From Xiphophorus maculatus (lineage: Eukaryota; Chordata; Actinopteri; Cyprinodontiformes; Poeciliidae): DNA of 64,000 nt. The notes beneath the pieces were generated by a model. It was not told the origin of the DNA, did not search any database, and saw only the letters and a program-made list of their open reading frames with translations. Shown here in pieces: positions 24,032 through 37,128 of this stretch. How positions within the stretch are numbered: the stretch's first letter is position 1; the number at the start of each line of letters is the position of its first letter. The position numbers and the translations under genes are program-made. The DNA lies in contig NC_036455.1 in assembly GCF_002775205.1 (NCBI RefSeq), positions 3,324,501 through 3,388,500 of the forward strand, given 5' to 3'.

Positions 24032-24197
24032 CACTTAAAAAATAAAATAGATTCAATTAAAAAACAATTGAGTTAATTTGTTACAAACAATCAAATTAAG
24101 TTTATCCAAGTAAATATATAAAATTTATTAACTTGTCATGTTAAACACACATAAAAAACTTAATTTGATTACAATTAACTAAATTTTTTTAAGTTGG
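24032..24197. mobile_element. AT-rich foldback MITE
   Basis: The left terminus CACTTAAAAAA and the right terminus TTTTTTTAAGTTGG are inversely related. The arms share AACTTAATTTGATT and its inverse around 24100 and 24160. Confidence 0.5.
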
Positions 24198-25014
24198 AGC
24201 TCCATTCTCTTTTTTTCATGCAAAAACATCAAACAAAGAATATTGAATAAGTTTACTTTCCATTTTACAGAAGACAAAACTGACTTTCAGGCCTAATAAT
24301 AATGCTTTCTAATTCTTAGATGAACTAATCTATCAGTTTGAGATCAGAATGGTCCAATTATCCCTTGATTGAAATCTGAACCACATCAAAACTAAGAATT
24401 TCTATTTACAAATCAACAAGCTTTTTTTGTTTCTGTAAGAATATGGCTGAAGTTAGAGATATACAATTTGATGAATAATTTTTGTTGGATTCAAACTATC
24501 ATCAAGGAACATGGAGCAAAATTGTAATATTTTATGTCCTGTTTAGAAAAATCGGATTTGCAATTTCAGATCCCCCCAAAAAACGGATATCGGTATCAAT
24601 CAACCAATAAAAAACTGATCGAAGCACACTAATTTACTATTTCATAGAAGAGACATTCCTAATTCTAATAGCAAGAAGCCTCATTAGACAAAATAATTTT
24701 AAAAAGGCTTAAATGACACCTACAAACCGAAACCAGGAATAAAAACTATTTAAAATGCCACACATTATCTCATTAATCTTGTTTATTTAAACAACATTGC
24801 AGACACATAAAAATATGCGTAAAAACCTGAAATAGTTTTGGTCTATTGATTTAATCCTGATTTTTACATTCATAATAATTTAAAAACATAATATTCACTT
24901 CTATTTACATAGAAAACACACACACACAGGTCCACGCAACCCAATAGCCATTGACAACACTGCCCTAGCAACCATTGGGCATCATGCCAAGCCACTGAGG
25001 TTGCCTGGTACTGT

Positions 25015-25028
25015 GTTCCCATGGTAAC
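25015..25028. promoter_or_regulatory. RFX X-box-like motif
   Basis: GTTCCCATGGTAAC fits the RFX palindromic consensus. A half-site-like CCTAGCAAC lies 40 bp upstream. No gene start is visible nearby. Confidence 0.35.
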
Positions 25029-26517
25029 GATTTCTGGCTTTGTAAATAAGGTACTAGGACAGAAAAAAAGAAAAAAAGAGGGGTTTCTGATAAATCACAC
25101 TATAGAATCAAATTAAGAGAGCTAATAATTTATGGTTTGTGAATACTTATCCTGGCCTCGCACCAAACACCATTCTTACTGAAAAGATGCATTAGCACCA
25201 GTGGGGATCTCAGGTCAGAACAGTTCCCACACATGGCCGATCCAATTTTTTATTTTTATTTTTTTTTATTGGGTTGAGAGAGGAGCTTCTAAATTTTCTT
25301 CTATGATCTCCAGCGCACTCTCGCTAACATTTAGAGTGGGTATAATGTTCAAATGCTGCGGTGAGCTTTGGTGATGGAAGATTCCTCCTTTAGATGTGCT
25401 TTTCTAAAAATATCAGCTTCATCCTTTATTCTGTCTATCCACAGACTCATATTTTTAGCACAGCAGCTCACCTTAATTTCACTTATATTTCTCTCTTCAT
25501 CCTTCCATCCATCCACATACACAGAAGTGCTTCTATTATAACAGAGACATAATAAATTCTCAGTAAGAAGACAACATTTTATAGATTCCTTTTAACAAAG
25601 CAGAGTGATGTCATTTGTAGGAGTTTGTCTTAATGCTTAGGCATCCATGAACCATTCAAACCCAAATTTGCATGTCTGTGTTACAATTTACTTCTGCAGA
25701 CACTTTCTAAATTATCTGTATTCGTCTGTGTCTGAGTCTCTGTGAACAGATTTTCTCAGCGACGAAGATTCGACTCTTTTCATTGCAGATTTTACTTATA
25801 CTTACTAAATAAACTATTTGGGTAAAACAGACCTCTAGTTTGTTTACTTTGGTTCAAATCTGTTGTTGAGTTTATTAACTTTTTACAGTGATTCGGCTTC
25901 TTCTCTTTTAGAAAAACTTCAAACAAACTGAAACTTGTCACTACAAACCACACAAGGAACATTCAGTATGTTTGCTGGTCAAAAATGGAAATACAGAAAG
26001 CAACGTTCTGAGCTAGCACAAAATATGGAGAATTTATTCATATCATTACTGTTTCTTCATTAATTTCCGGCTAAATTATCTAAGATTATTTTCTTGTTTT
26101 GACATGTTGAAAATTGCATCAGGCTTTATCTTTTACAAAAAACACATGCGGCCATTGTTTCCTAGTTTCCTTACTCTACCGCCTCCCACAATGCAACTGA
26201 TACCTGGCTACAGGAAGGCAGTTGGCTCAATCTTGCAGCTGTGTCGGATCAGAGTCGGACCACATCCAGACCATAAAAGAACCGCCCCAGTGTAAATTTG
26301 AAACCACACTGACAACACCTCCTCCAAATAGCTTCAGTACTTTTGACTAAAGCAAACTGGATTGTTTTAAACTGTGAAAACATCATTAACTGAATAGGAT
26401 AACTGTTTAGGTTTTCAACCCAAAATATTGCGTTAGTGTCTAATTAATGCAGAAAGGAAAATGGGTAATATGGATTACTAAAGATGTATATGAAATTATT
26501 TTTTAAAGTTTGTTCTG

Positions 26518-26520
<3 letters not shown>

Positions 26521-26548
<28 letters not shown>
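26521..26548. repeat. TAA trinucleotide microsatellite
   Basis: Nine TAA units without interruption. Confidence 0.9.
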
Positions 26549-28430
26549 GCATTTTATTTGTTAGCGCCTTTCAAAACACCCAAGCATACTTTACAACATT
26601 AAAAACACAAATTAAACAGTAAAAAATGGCTATAAAGGCACAAAACCAGAAAATAACTTTAAAAAATTAAAGTGAGAAAACTAACTTGGACAGATGAGTT
26701 CTGAGTTGTGCTTTGAAGGTCAGAAGAGAGTCAATATAAAAAGGGATTTAAAAAGAACTTGATAAGAAACAAATGAGACAACAACATTATAAAGGTACAA
26801 TGTGTGTTTTTAACTTATGCAATCATTTAATAATGTCAAACGCTAATTGCTTTAAATATAAGAAACCAAAAAGCAGTCTCTCTGTAGCTATGCAAGAAAA
26901 AGACTAATTTAAACAATATTACAGCATCTTTAAGAGCTTTTATAAAAATCAGGGAATACGAGAGAGTGACTGATGCAGATAGAAAACATTAAACAGTGAT
27001 ATAAATGTTAGATTACTGATATTCCCAGTCAAACTTTCTGACATGTTAAGCTAATTTTATTCCTTTTCCTTTTAAACATGAGAAAATATGATGTAGAAAG
27101 CTTTACCTTTAAAGCAGGAAGCAACTTTTACCTCTCTTCTCACTGGGCAGGTGTCTATCGTTGGACATAGCATTTCTGTAAGCATATAAGCATTATTCAG
27201 ATTAGCTATACAATAAATGATATGAAATAAATTTGAGATTGATTAATACATTTACACACATTTATTTCTATGTAACATACTTTATTAGTGATAATCATGA
27301 GAAAATAAGTAGATAATTAAACTGTAAAAATAATAGAAATAAAATGGATTTTTGATGAAGGAAGCTTAAAACATGTCGTGTTCATTAGGAAACTAATTAA
27401 TAAACTGAATAGTGTAAAATTAATGAAGAGAGTAATGCAAGCACAGACAAACAACAAAGACAGTTAAAAACACTGGTGATGAATAAGGCATTAATAATGA
27501 TGAAATATACAATCTAACAGGAGTTAGTCAAACAAATGCAATGATTATGACATTGCAACACAATGAAACAATGAAACAAATGTCTGTTTTTTGTTGGCAT
27601 GTTCTCCTCACATGTATGTTTGGGTTTGTGTGTTCCTGTCAGCGTGTACGGGCTTCAGGCATCTTATCTAATTTAACATGGAGGACACACAGCCTCACCC
27701 CGCCCTTGCTCCTTTCCTCTCCGGTCCTTTGAACTCAAGCTGCTGCTCGAGATGCATTCTGACTGAGCACAGCGTGTCCTAAAAGGAGGTCAGAGGGCAG
27801 CCCAAATAGTCTGGTGTCATGGCAACTTGATGCCATCAACCAAAAATTCGAAGTGACAGGTTAAAACTTGCTGAAAAGTTCGGTCAGGGTGAGGACAAAA
27901 TGGACACAGTTTTCATCCAAAAATACCAAAAAGTAGAGCTTCATCAACTCACACTAATAAGTAGACAAATTAATTGTTACATTTATCTTTTTCAACTTTT
28001 ATTTTAGAGTCTACAAGGCAAACCAGTGGATTGTCAAATGTAGACCTTTGATTGAGATATTTAACACTTAGGCTGGGATGAAAACAAACAAATCAGTTTA
28101 TATGACTCTATAATCCTAAATAAGAAGGGAGCGTAAAAACAAACTAGTTACCATAAAGGAAGATTGACATAGAAAACAGATTTTCCACTGGTTTCATTAA
28201 GTTAAATTTAAGACTTTTTATGACTATCCAGTGATGTATGATAAATAACTTTATTAAGGTGGATATTTTTGCTTACTTTAATTGTACGCAGTTCTTTAAA
28301 TGTCCTGTGAGTAAATATATTTGCCCATTTATCCATAATAGCTGGAACTTTCAATAGCTAGCAAGTTATTTTCGCAATTTATCATCTATTAAAAGAGAGG
28401 TTCTCATATTAATTTCACTTCCTGCTACGG

Positions 28431-28590
28431 CGGGGGTGAAATTACCGTAATAACCCGATATTGGCTGGAAAGCGCAACGTCTCCCCTTTCAGACACCGCT
28501 AGATTTTTTCAGATAGCGCAAAGTGTGGCAGAATTACGGTACTGCAAATTTGGCTGGATCGCCAGCGCTCTGTTTAGAACTTACAGGGTT
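28431..28590. repeat. GC-richer segment with inverted TACCGTAAT motif, unidentified
   Basis: TACCGTAAT at about 28444 and its inverse ATTACGGTA at about 28533 bracket a segment with two GCGCAA motifs. It differs in composition from both flanks and looks like a fragment of an unidentified mobile element. Confidence 0.3.
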
Positions 28591-28680
28591 AATAAATTAC
28601 TTTCCTACTAAAATTAATAATTCAATTATTTTATTTACTTAACGTACACATGGTAAATGTAACTATTTTGGTGTTTTTTA

Positions 28681-28862
28681 GGCTTCACTGCATCTCTCCA
28701 ACAACAGAGTCTTTAGTCAGAGGCTTCTTTAGAACTACAGTAATACTGACTACTACAGGAAATCCTTCCTAGCAGCTAGAACAACTCTTTGAAGGAACTT
28801 GGATAATATGAGTTACAACATTTCATTTCCCTTTGGATTAATAAAATATTTTTGAATTGAAT
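28681..28862 (+). mobile_element. LINE 3' tail fragment
   Basis: AGTCAGAGGCTTCTTTAGA, CAGACTACTACAGG-like and TTAATAAAATATTTTTGAAT in order match the 3' tail of a fish non-LTR element. A related fragment is at 51810-51945. Confidence 0.45.
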
Positions 28863-28869
28863 TACCTAA

Positions 28870-30180
28870 ATTCAACACACTCCTACCACAGCAAACAGCA
28901 AAGGTCTGCAGTTGAAAATCCTGTTTTAAATACGCTCTTTTCACAGAAGAAGGAGCAGGAAGCTGAAGACTAAGAATGTTCCAATTTTAACTCCTAAAAG
29001 AAGCTACAATGAACAAGATTAAGAAGCAGATTTATTTTAAGCTGACCTTCAGGAAGACTGAATGTCCAGCACTGTATGTCATCAGACAGGACTGTTTGCT
29101 GCCTTGCATTGGTGCCACAGCCAGTAACATCTAAATTTATCAGCCAGTGCAAAAAAATGCCACCAATGCAATAAAAAAAAAGAAATAAAGTCAATGTGAT
29201 TTAAGATGAACAATGGAAAATGTGGGTAAAATGAGAAATTTCTGTGTAAAATTACTAGCTTTTTGACATTCTGTTTTAGAAGACAATCGGCTGATTAAGC
29301 TGACAAGATTAATTTCCATTAGCCTTCAGTCAACCATTGTTTACAGAGAGAGCATTATTTGGATTTTAGTTGATATTGAATACTTTAGTTATTCACAAGG
29401 ACACCATAAATGCAACTTAACAATTAAAACATTTTACAGCTTTTTAAATGGGCTAACTTAATACATACAAATATATTTAAGAATATTATTATTATCATAT
29501 AAAGGGATTGCTTAAAACTCAAACTAATACCAACTTAATGAGGGCCAGTGTTTTTTTAATGTGAGGAACGACTTAAATGTATATACAGCTCTGGAAAAAG
29601 TTAAGAGACCACCGCAAAATTATCAGTTTCTCTGATTTTACTTTTTATAGGTTTATGTTTGAGTAAAATGAACATTGTTCTTTTATTCTATGAACTACTC
29701 ACAACATGTCTATGAAATTCCAAGCAAAAATGTAGTATTTATTTGCAGAAAATGAGAGATGGAACAAACAACAATACTAATGTTTTAACTCAGGAAGAGT
29801 TCAGAAATCAATATTTGGTGGAATAACCAGGAGGTTTTCAATGGGGTTCAGTGCAGTGGGCTCTTCATTTTTTCCAGAGCTGTATATCCTGTCTCATTCA
29901 GGGTTAAATTAACATGACACAACCAAAACCAAATGTTTCAACAAATGTTTCTGTTCGTTGTTAGTTGTTGCATTTTTCCAAATTTCTAGTAGTATTTACA
30001 AAATGATGTTGAGTTTTGCTTTAACCTTGACTGACTTCATTCAATATCGAGGCTCTTTTCAGTCAAGACCGATTTAAAGAAGAAAAAAAACTCCACACAA
30101 TTACTGGCACAAATGTCATCTTGATTCATATAGCTCTGCACAATTACCACCAAAATGAACTCCTTTCATTTTTTTTTGTT
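28870..30180. other. AT-rich intergenic DNA
   Basis: Apart from the Tc1-type MITE at 29586-29882 nothing was recognised. Confidence 0.4.
29586..29882. mobile_element. Tc1/mariner-type MITE with TA target site
   Basis: The 297-bp element has terminal inverted repeats CAGCTCTGGAAAAA and TTTTTTCCAGAGCTG and is flanked on both sides by TA. It has no ORF. The ends match a common teleost Tc1-derived non-autonomous family. Confidence 0.85.
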
Positions 30181-30960
30181 TTGCTCTAATGACTAAGCAC
30201 ATTTGAGCCAACCTGAGAAATGAACTGCAGTCTTAATTGTGCCGCACGCCCGTGGCAGCTCTAGACGGCCTGTGTTTTCATCTCGCTGCTAAAGTGTTGG
30301 ATCAATACAGAATTCGGGTTCCTTTGTATGTCATTAGCTTACTTGAAACCTCTTAAAAGCCATTGCGTTTTCAGCCTCTTAAATCTCCCATGAAGAGTAT
30401 GTGATTGCAAGTGTGCCTCTCTGACGTGATTCTGCGTTCATGACCTACATGTATGGTGGGTTAGTAAATGTGTATTTCCTTTAGGTGTTTGTGCATGTTC
30501 ACGTGCAAGGCTTGCCAGAGAGCTGCATCAAAAAGCTTTTGTGTGCGTGGTATGTGTCCTAGCGTCTGCTCAATGCGGCAGAGGGTGGAGTGGCGGATCA
30601 ATAGAAAACAAATGAATTCAGATCAATATTAAACCAGAGAGTGAAGGAGAGGGAAGGAGAGATTGAAAGCAAGCGAGTGGGGTGATGCACCAAAGAGGAG
30701 AACGAGCAGGAGGAGGAGGAGGGCTGTCGGTGGGTTGGTTGGACATGCCGATGTGTTACCAGCAGCTCGGCGATTAACTGTACATATGAGAAAAAAAACA
30801 CTCGTTTCTGAAGCCAAAACCTCAGAGCTTTGAGGTCGCTGGCAGGTAAAATGGATGGTTAAGCGAGGAAACGCAGAGGGACTCCAGCAGCCGTGGACTT
30901 GAGACAAAGGGGGCACTGCTGCATTATTGATGGTGGTCTTTAGTGGAGAGTGGATGTGAA
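30181..30960. other. Repeat-poor, mixed-composition stretch with purine-rich block
   Basis: About 30190-30600 is complex, GC-balanced sequence without transposon motifs and may be a conserved regulatory element. A purine-rich tract follows (30635-30730). No recognisable exon. Confidence 0.3.
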
Positions 30961-31744
30961 AGACAGTAATTAGTGCTGCTTTTAAATGAGCTTATAATGA
31001 ATCACTTTATTAGGATCTTTTTAAGCAATGTAAATGAAGAATATTTTCCAATAGTTTTAGATTTTGCTTTAGGTTATCTTTTATACGATAAAAAGCTTCA
31101 TGACAGCATATAATTTCATCCAGAATTTCTGAACTTTATCTCTATAGAACAGCAAATTAGTATAAATTGTGGTTTGTTTAGTCAGAAGCAGCCTGTTGAT
31201 AAGAGCAGATTTGTGATCGTGGTTAAAAATAAATAAATAATTATCTCAAATCTCAAAAATAAAAACTGAACGTAGCAGCTGTATTTGAGACTAAATTTTA
31301 CATTTTCTGAAGCTAAATAGCTTAAGATTTTCACAGTATAATAAATATATGAAAATATATGTATATTTTAAATTTGAATCAACAAATATGCTCATTGCTG
31401 ATAAATTAATGCAACTTTTGCTCATTACATTGGTTTTAATGTTATTTGTATGTTGTTTTATTGATAGTTTGAACCCAAAAAACTTTTGGTTCTAGTATAA
31501 TAAATTATCCAAACCTCAAAATTTGTCTTCATTCTACCCCAGGTGGGGTAAGGGTAGCACTGTGCTGTGCTTCAAAAAAGTTGGCTTTAAAGTAAATGAC
31601 TTTAAGTCTTAAGAAAGGTAATGGTTGAACAATTAATGGGTTTAAAAACATAACATTTTACATTTTTGATGTATCAACAACAAACCCATACATACCATCT
31701 CATACTTCAAGCTAGTGAAGAGTCAATTTTGATCTTCCAGGTTA

Positions 31745-32106
31745 AGTTGCTGATATTTTCAGCACATGCAAAATATGTGAAAATAAAGAAAATGTTCAGA
31801 CTTGAAAACAGCAAAACTTAAAGGTTAAATCTGTCACTGCTCCTTGGTAAGAGTAACCTTGGTTGTCTTAATAATTTTGTACGAATATTATGTAAGTTTT
31901 CCTTAAATATCATTGAAGTCTGAACTTTTTCTATATGTTGACATATCTTGCAAATATGTCAACATATGGAAAAAGTTTAGACTTGAAAACAGCAAAACTT
32001 AGAGGTCAAATCTGACAGTGCTCAATCTGCAAGAGTGGTACTAAACTTTTGTTGTCTTAGTAATTTTCTACCATACCAGATTCATGTAATTTATACAAAT
32101 TTGAAG
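31745..32106. repeat. Two-copy tandem duplication, period about 181 bp
   Basis: ACTTGAAAACAGCAAAACTT occurs at 31800 and 31981. The flanking AATATGT, TTGTTGTCTTA/TTGGTTGTCTTA and TAATTTT blocks recur in the same order. The copies have diverged. Confidence 0.65.
31916..31984. other. Long near-perfect hairpin
   Basis: Two 31-base arms (31916-31946 and 31954-31984) are inverse copies with two differences, both giving G-U pairs if transcribed on the plus strand. The loop is seven bases. It lies at the junction of the tandem duplication. Confidence 0.7.
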
Positions 32107-34860
32107 CATGATCTTAATTATTATTGATGATTTAAACTTAAAAAGCTTGAACTGTAAAACAGAAAACTATTTCCAAAACAAAGTCTATGTTGTTAAGAAG
32201 GTTTTAGTTTCATCGTTTCTAATAGTAGGGTTAGACCATGTCGATAGTTAACATTTATATTCAGTCATATTCCTATTTTATTATTGTTTAATTTTGCCTA
32301 ATATGAACTTCTTCTCCAAATTAATCAGTACAATTTTATAAAGGTATGCATTTTATCTGACAAGCATAAATCAAAATGTCACAAAGAGGTAAAAGAAAAT
32401 ATAAAAATGAGAGATGTTTGCCTTTTTTTGATGTAAGAGCTAAAATTGGAGAAATGTTTCAAAAAATGCTTTCGATGCTTTTGCTTTTGGAGAGTGACCT
32501 TGAAACAGCAAAATATGTTTGCTGGGTTTTGTGTACCAGCTCATCTTCTGGCTGTAATATCAAAGCTTCAAGAGTCATTTGGGAGTCGGAGCTCAATGTG
32601 ACTTTGAAGTGATTGTGGCGAAAACAAACACAGGGGAGCTGAGTGCCGTGAACAAGTACTATCTACCTCGAGTTCAAGGTTCTCTCAGTCCTGACAAGAA
32701 TAACAATTAGTACCTTAACTCTTCTTTTTTACGCTTTCAAAGTAGATGTTTCTGAATATCCGTATTTGATAATATTTAGTTATATACCAGGTCAACAGAG
32801 AAACAAATAGTAATGAATAATTTTAAGAACAAAATGAATTTTATCTATAAAACGAAAACTTCATTTTAAAAAACTTATCTGGCTATTTGCTGACATTGTA
32901 ACTCATGTCAATACATTTTAAAATACAGATTTATTCATTACTGTCTGGAAAAGCTTATCATTTATAAGTTAAAACAGTGTCAGGCTGCACATGTTAGGAA
33001 ATCTTGCAAAATCCTAATATTGGTTAAGTTGTGATTTATGCCTGTCTCTTTTTCTTCTTCCCAAACTTTGCTACCATTTTTGACAATATAATTTGTATCC
33101 AGTCTGAATACATGTAGAACTGGCTAAACATTACATTAGTATGTAAACACAAGTTCATAGCACCTGTAAAATCTTAGCCAACAATTACTGCATTCCTAAA
33201 AATCCTTCATGATATAAATATTGCTATATTAGTGAGATGGGAGACAGCTGCTCCGCCCAATGGTTATTCTGTGACTTTTAGGCATCAAGTCTTGTGCCAG
33301 TCTAAAAAAAACGTCAATGTTCTACTCAGAATCACACTGACACATTTGATAAGACCTGGGATCTTTTTAACTTTATGTTATTTATATTTGTAACTCAGTG
33401 AAGTCCCTTCTGCTTCTGTTTTTATAGTTTTGACTATTTGCTTTCCTGCACCACTGGTGACAAGTCCAGCCGAGTTGGCTCCCGCTGGATAAAATATTTT
33501 ACCTTTCATAAATGTGAATGAAAGGTAAAAATCTAGCAAATATGTAGATTTGAAACGATTAATTGGATTCATTGAGATGAATCAATTATTGAAATAATCG
33601 TCAACTAAATTAGTTTATCGTTAACTGGAGTATATAGACTAAAAAAGGCCATTTGCTAAAGAAACAACATATTCAGAAACGTAATTAAACAACAACTGTA
33701 TAGAAATATATGAAAACACCTTTGTTTGAAAATATGATTTACTCCTCAAGTGGCATAGTTTTAGCTTCAATTGATCAAATTCACTAAAAGAATGCTATAT
33801 TATTGCCCATAAGGCAATAAAATATTTATTTTCTTATCTAAAAAGGGAATTTAATTATTTGTTTATTTGTATCTTTTACAATATTTCTAACTGTATAAAA
33901 AAGCTTAGGATGTTACAAAAAAATCTATAAATGTGCCAATTTTTCATCAGAATCATCGACTATTAAATAGTGAAAATCTAGTTTTTGTTTCATTTTTTTC
34001 ATATAGATGACTGTCTATAAATAGGTAGGTAAGAATTTGTTTTTGTGAACTTATTACATTTTGTATTAAATAAAAAGTATTGTATAGTCATATAAGTATG
34101 AAAAACAAAAAGAAAATTGAAAACTATGAAGGAAAAATATCAAATAGATATATGTGTAATTATACCCACTGAAATTGCATCTGTTAAGCTGCTGATCACC
34201 TGTTACTGCTTCATATGAATCATTATAAACACTATTTTCTAGCATTCAATGGATCTAGTAAAGCCTCAGTCTTTCTAGATCCATTATTCGTCTTTCATGA
34301 AGAACAATGTCCAAGGCAGCAAGTTCAGCAGTCCTTCAAATGCATCACTGTCCCTCATATCACCAGAGTGAACTTATCGTTTTTACCTCAGGCAATCTCA
34401 CTCAGTGAGCAAAGCTGACAGACAGAGGCCATGGATATAAACAAGATTAACTGAGGGAACATGTGAGAAGCTGGAGATAAAAATATATTTTTATCTACAA
34501 AAAGGGCCAGTGCAGAGTGAGAGTCAAGCAACGATTTAACATTTTGATAGTTTCTTTCACCTATATGTTGGCTGCTTAGACGCTAACATTATGTTTTAGC
34601 AATTTTTTTAAACACAGTGAAACTGGAAAGAAGAATATAACGGTATGACACAGAAGACAAGGTGGGAATTAAATTCTGGAGGTTTTACACCCACATATAT
34701 ATATATATATATAAATATATACAGTATATGTGTGTGTTTCTAACACAATGACAATAAAGGAATTCTGATATATATATTCCTCAACTCCAACCAGACAGTC
34801 TGCTGAACAAAGCAAGAATCATGTCTCACTGCTTTATTTTTCAGCTTTCTCTGCTGTTAA

Positions 34861-36110
34861 ATCTGACACCCCCCCACCCGTCTGTTTCTTTTTCTCTCTG
34901 TCTCATTGTTTGTCTCTCTCTGTCCCCTTGAGCTGTGTTCTGTGCCGTTCTCTCCTGCTTCTCTCCATCTCCCTGCCTCTAATGTGCTTTGGCGTGTGTT
35001 ACCCACGGGTGCCTGAGTGCTGCCTCCGCCAGCGTCCTAAAGCCGGGGCAGCGGGGCAGCAAAAGCGGCACGATGCTGTCTGTGACATCATCAGTCGCTT
35101 CTATTAGTCACGTCTGACCTCTCCTCGCTGTCTGGGCTTTGGTGGCGAACGCATACAAACAAACACGGTCAGTGAAATAGTATCTAATGAGTCCAAAATG
35201 CTGAGTCTGACTTCCTTAAAATAGTTTTACAATTTCACACATAGCTGACACTGAAATTAGTGTAATGTAAACATGGATTTGATTCCAAAAATATTGTATA
35301 TATGTTGTCTATTTAAACACCGTCAACAGAAAATTAGAGGATCTGTTTAATTAAAACACTTTTGCAGAATAAAAGTAATACTGCAGAGAGGAAAATAATA
35401 ACATCCTGATGTGGCTTTCACTCTCTATATATTAAAATTATAATGATCCACATCTGTGTAAAACAAATAAAAGCTCATTTCAGTCAGTGAACATGTGTGA
35501 GAATCAGACTGTGTCAAATTGCCTCATCTGCCATCGGTGGAAACACTTCAGTACCTGAGGGTCTGTCTGTCGCCCCTGCTGCCAACCAAAGAGGAACCAA
35601 AGCTAACTCCTCCACTCTGCTGCTACGGCAGACCTCACTGCAGTGTGTGGGAACATGATGTATAAATCATACATGGCCAGCTGTATGTTACTGTACCACA
35701 CTGAAATCAAGCATGGCAGCTTTTCAAAGCATTTCTCTTCCAAAAGCACCTGCAGCACTGAACTCAATACGCCACGCAAAACAGACACGAAGGCAGAAAA
35801 ATATTTAAAAAGTGGAGCTCGGGGTTCAACGACGACAGAATAATGGCGTCTGGTGCAGAAACACCTGAAGGAATGAATTGTGAAAAAGGAAAAACACGGG
35901 CGAAGCGAGCGAGCAAGGGGACGAATAAAAGCCAGGAGGGAGGGCGAGAAAAATCGTGAGGCAAAGTAGGACAGCAAAGTAGACAGATTAAATAAAAAGG
36001 GACACGAGACACAGAAACAGACAGCGAGGGCAAACAAAAGCTGGGAACGATGAAATGCAAAAGATAGACAGAGGAGAGGAAAGGACAGAATTAGAGTGAG
36101 GGTGTGCATG
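34861..36110. other. Compositionally skewed block with no recognisable exon
   Basis: 34870-34985 is pyrimidine-rich, 35000-35120 is GC-richer, and 35870-36100 is purine-rich. The 168-residue minus-strand frame over the purine tract is low-complexity (Phe/Leu/Ser) and not gene-like. Confidence 0.35.
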
Positions 36111-37128
36111 CTAAAATAGGTGGCAGACTCTTGTCAGTGCAATGACCTAGTCACAAAGCACTGAGGAATTCTCCCCGATGACCCGAACACATTCCTCTGG
36201 TCAGATGTTAACCCATGCAACACTGCCATACTGTACTGCAACGACTGACCCATAAATAATGCCTTCAAACCTTCTGGAATAGCTGTGCATTTTTATAATC
36301 AACAGTAGCAGCTCTGAGTGGGCGCAGAGAAATGTATTTGAAAATCTAACTGGTGACCTGGAGTATATTTACAGTGGAAGTTCTACAAATCTCTAAGCAA
36401 ATACCTTCCACAAGATTTGAAGCATCAGGTGAGCAGCTTGACCTGCTGAATCAACAGCCCCCGCTGCTCGCAGAGAGCCGTGTGCACATGTGTACGAAGG
36501 GGCCGTGCAAAAACATTGTGAAAATATCAGGCCAAGAAGGGCTCAATTGTACGGCAGAGGCAGAATGTAGCTCTTATTCTGGTGCTGCTGGTCGGGGGGT
36601 ATGGGGTGACATTAGCACAAAGACAGAAATGTAATGTGAAGCCATCTCCAAAACTAGCTTCAAGGCTAAACCACAGGCCCGGCTTTATGCCCACAGTCTC
36701 TCACTTTTCAGCAACATCTGATAATCGGGACGTGACCACCTGATGACCTTTCCACTTGTTGCTAACCAACATAAGTCATAATCTACAGTATTGTGCCGGA
36801 CTGACTCCAACAGGCATGCTGTGAAACAGAAAGCTTCCCTGTTTGTTGCTCTCAGACTGGCCCATGGTTAGCACATATCTGTTAGGTTAATCATGACAGA
36901 ATGACTCAGGGCAGAGTAATTGAATTATGCTGATGGTGCATTGACATTTCGATCGCGCCACAGACTAAAACGGCTGACCAAGGGTTCTAGTCTGCTGAGT
37001 GCTATCAGGAAAAACTCTGTTTAAAAAAAAACACTTGAATTCACTGAACCTTGCTAAACGCATCCACTCAGCTGGGATAATAAATAAGTAAATTATATTC
37101 TTTGAGAAATTAGAGCAACTTGTATAGC
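36111..37128. other. Mixed-composition non-coding stretch
   Basis: No exon or transposon motif was recognised; about 36120-36980 is less AT-rich than its surroundings and may hold regulatory DNA. Confidence 0.3.

Larger units (their letters stand above)
23641..28430. other. AT-rich intergenic DNA
   Basis: No coding exon was recognised. It holds a foldback repeat (24032-24197), an X-box-like motif (25015-25028), a TAA microsatellite (26521-26548) and a short fragment resembling a common fish repeat (26549-26605, with TTAGCGCCTTTCAAAACA). Confidence 0.4.
30961..34860. other. AT-rich intergenic DNA
   Basis: No coding exon was recognised; the 78-residue frame at 32376-32612 matches nothing known to me. 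It contains a tandem duplication (31745-32106), a strong hairpin (31916-31984) and a TA/GT-rich microsatellite (34697-34738). Confidence 0.4.

Noticed and set aside
35603-36109. 168-residue minus-strand frame
   Set aside because: It is Phe/Leu/Ser-rich, from a purine-skewed tract, and has no domain.
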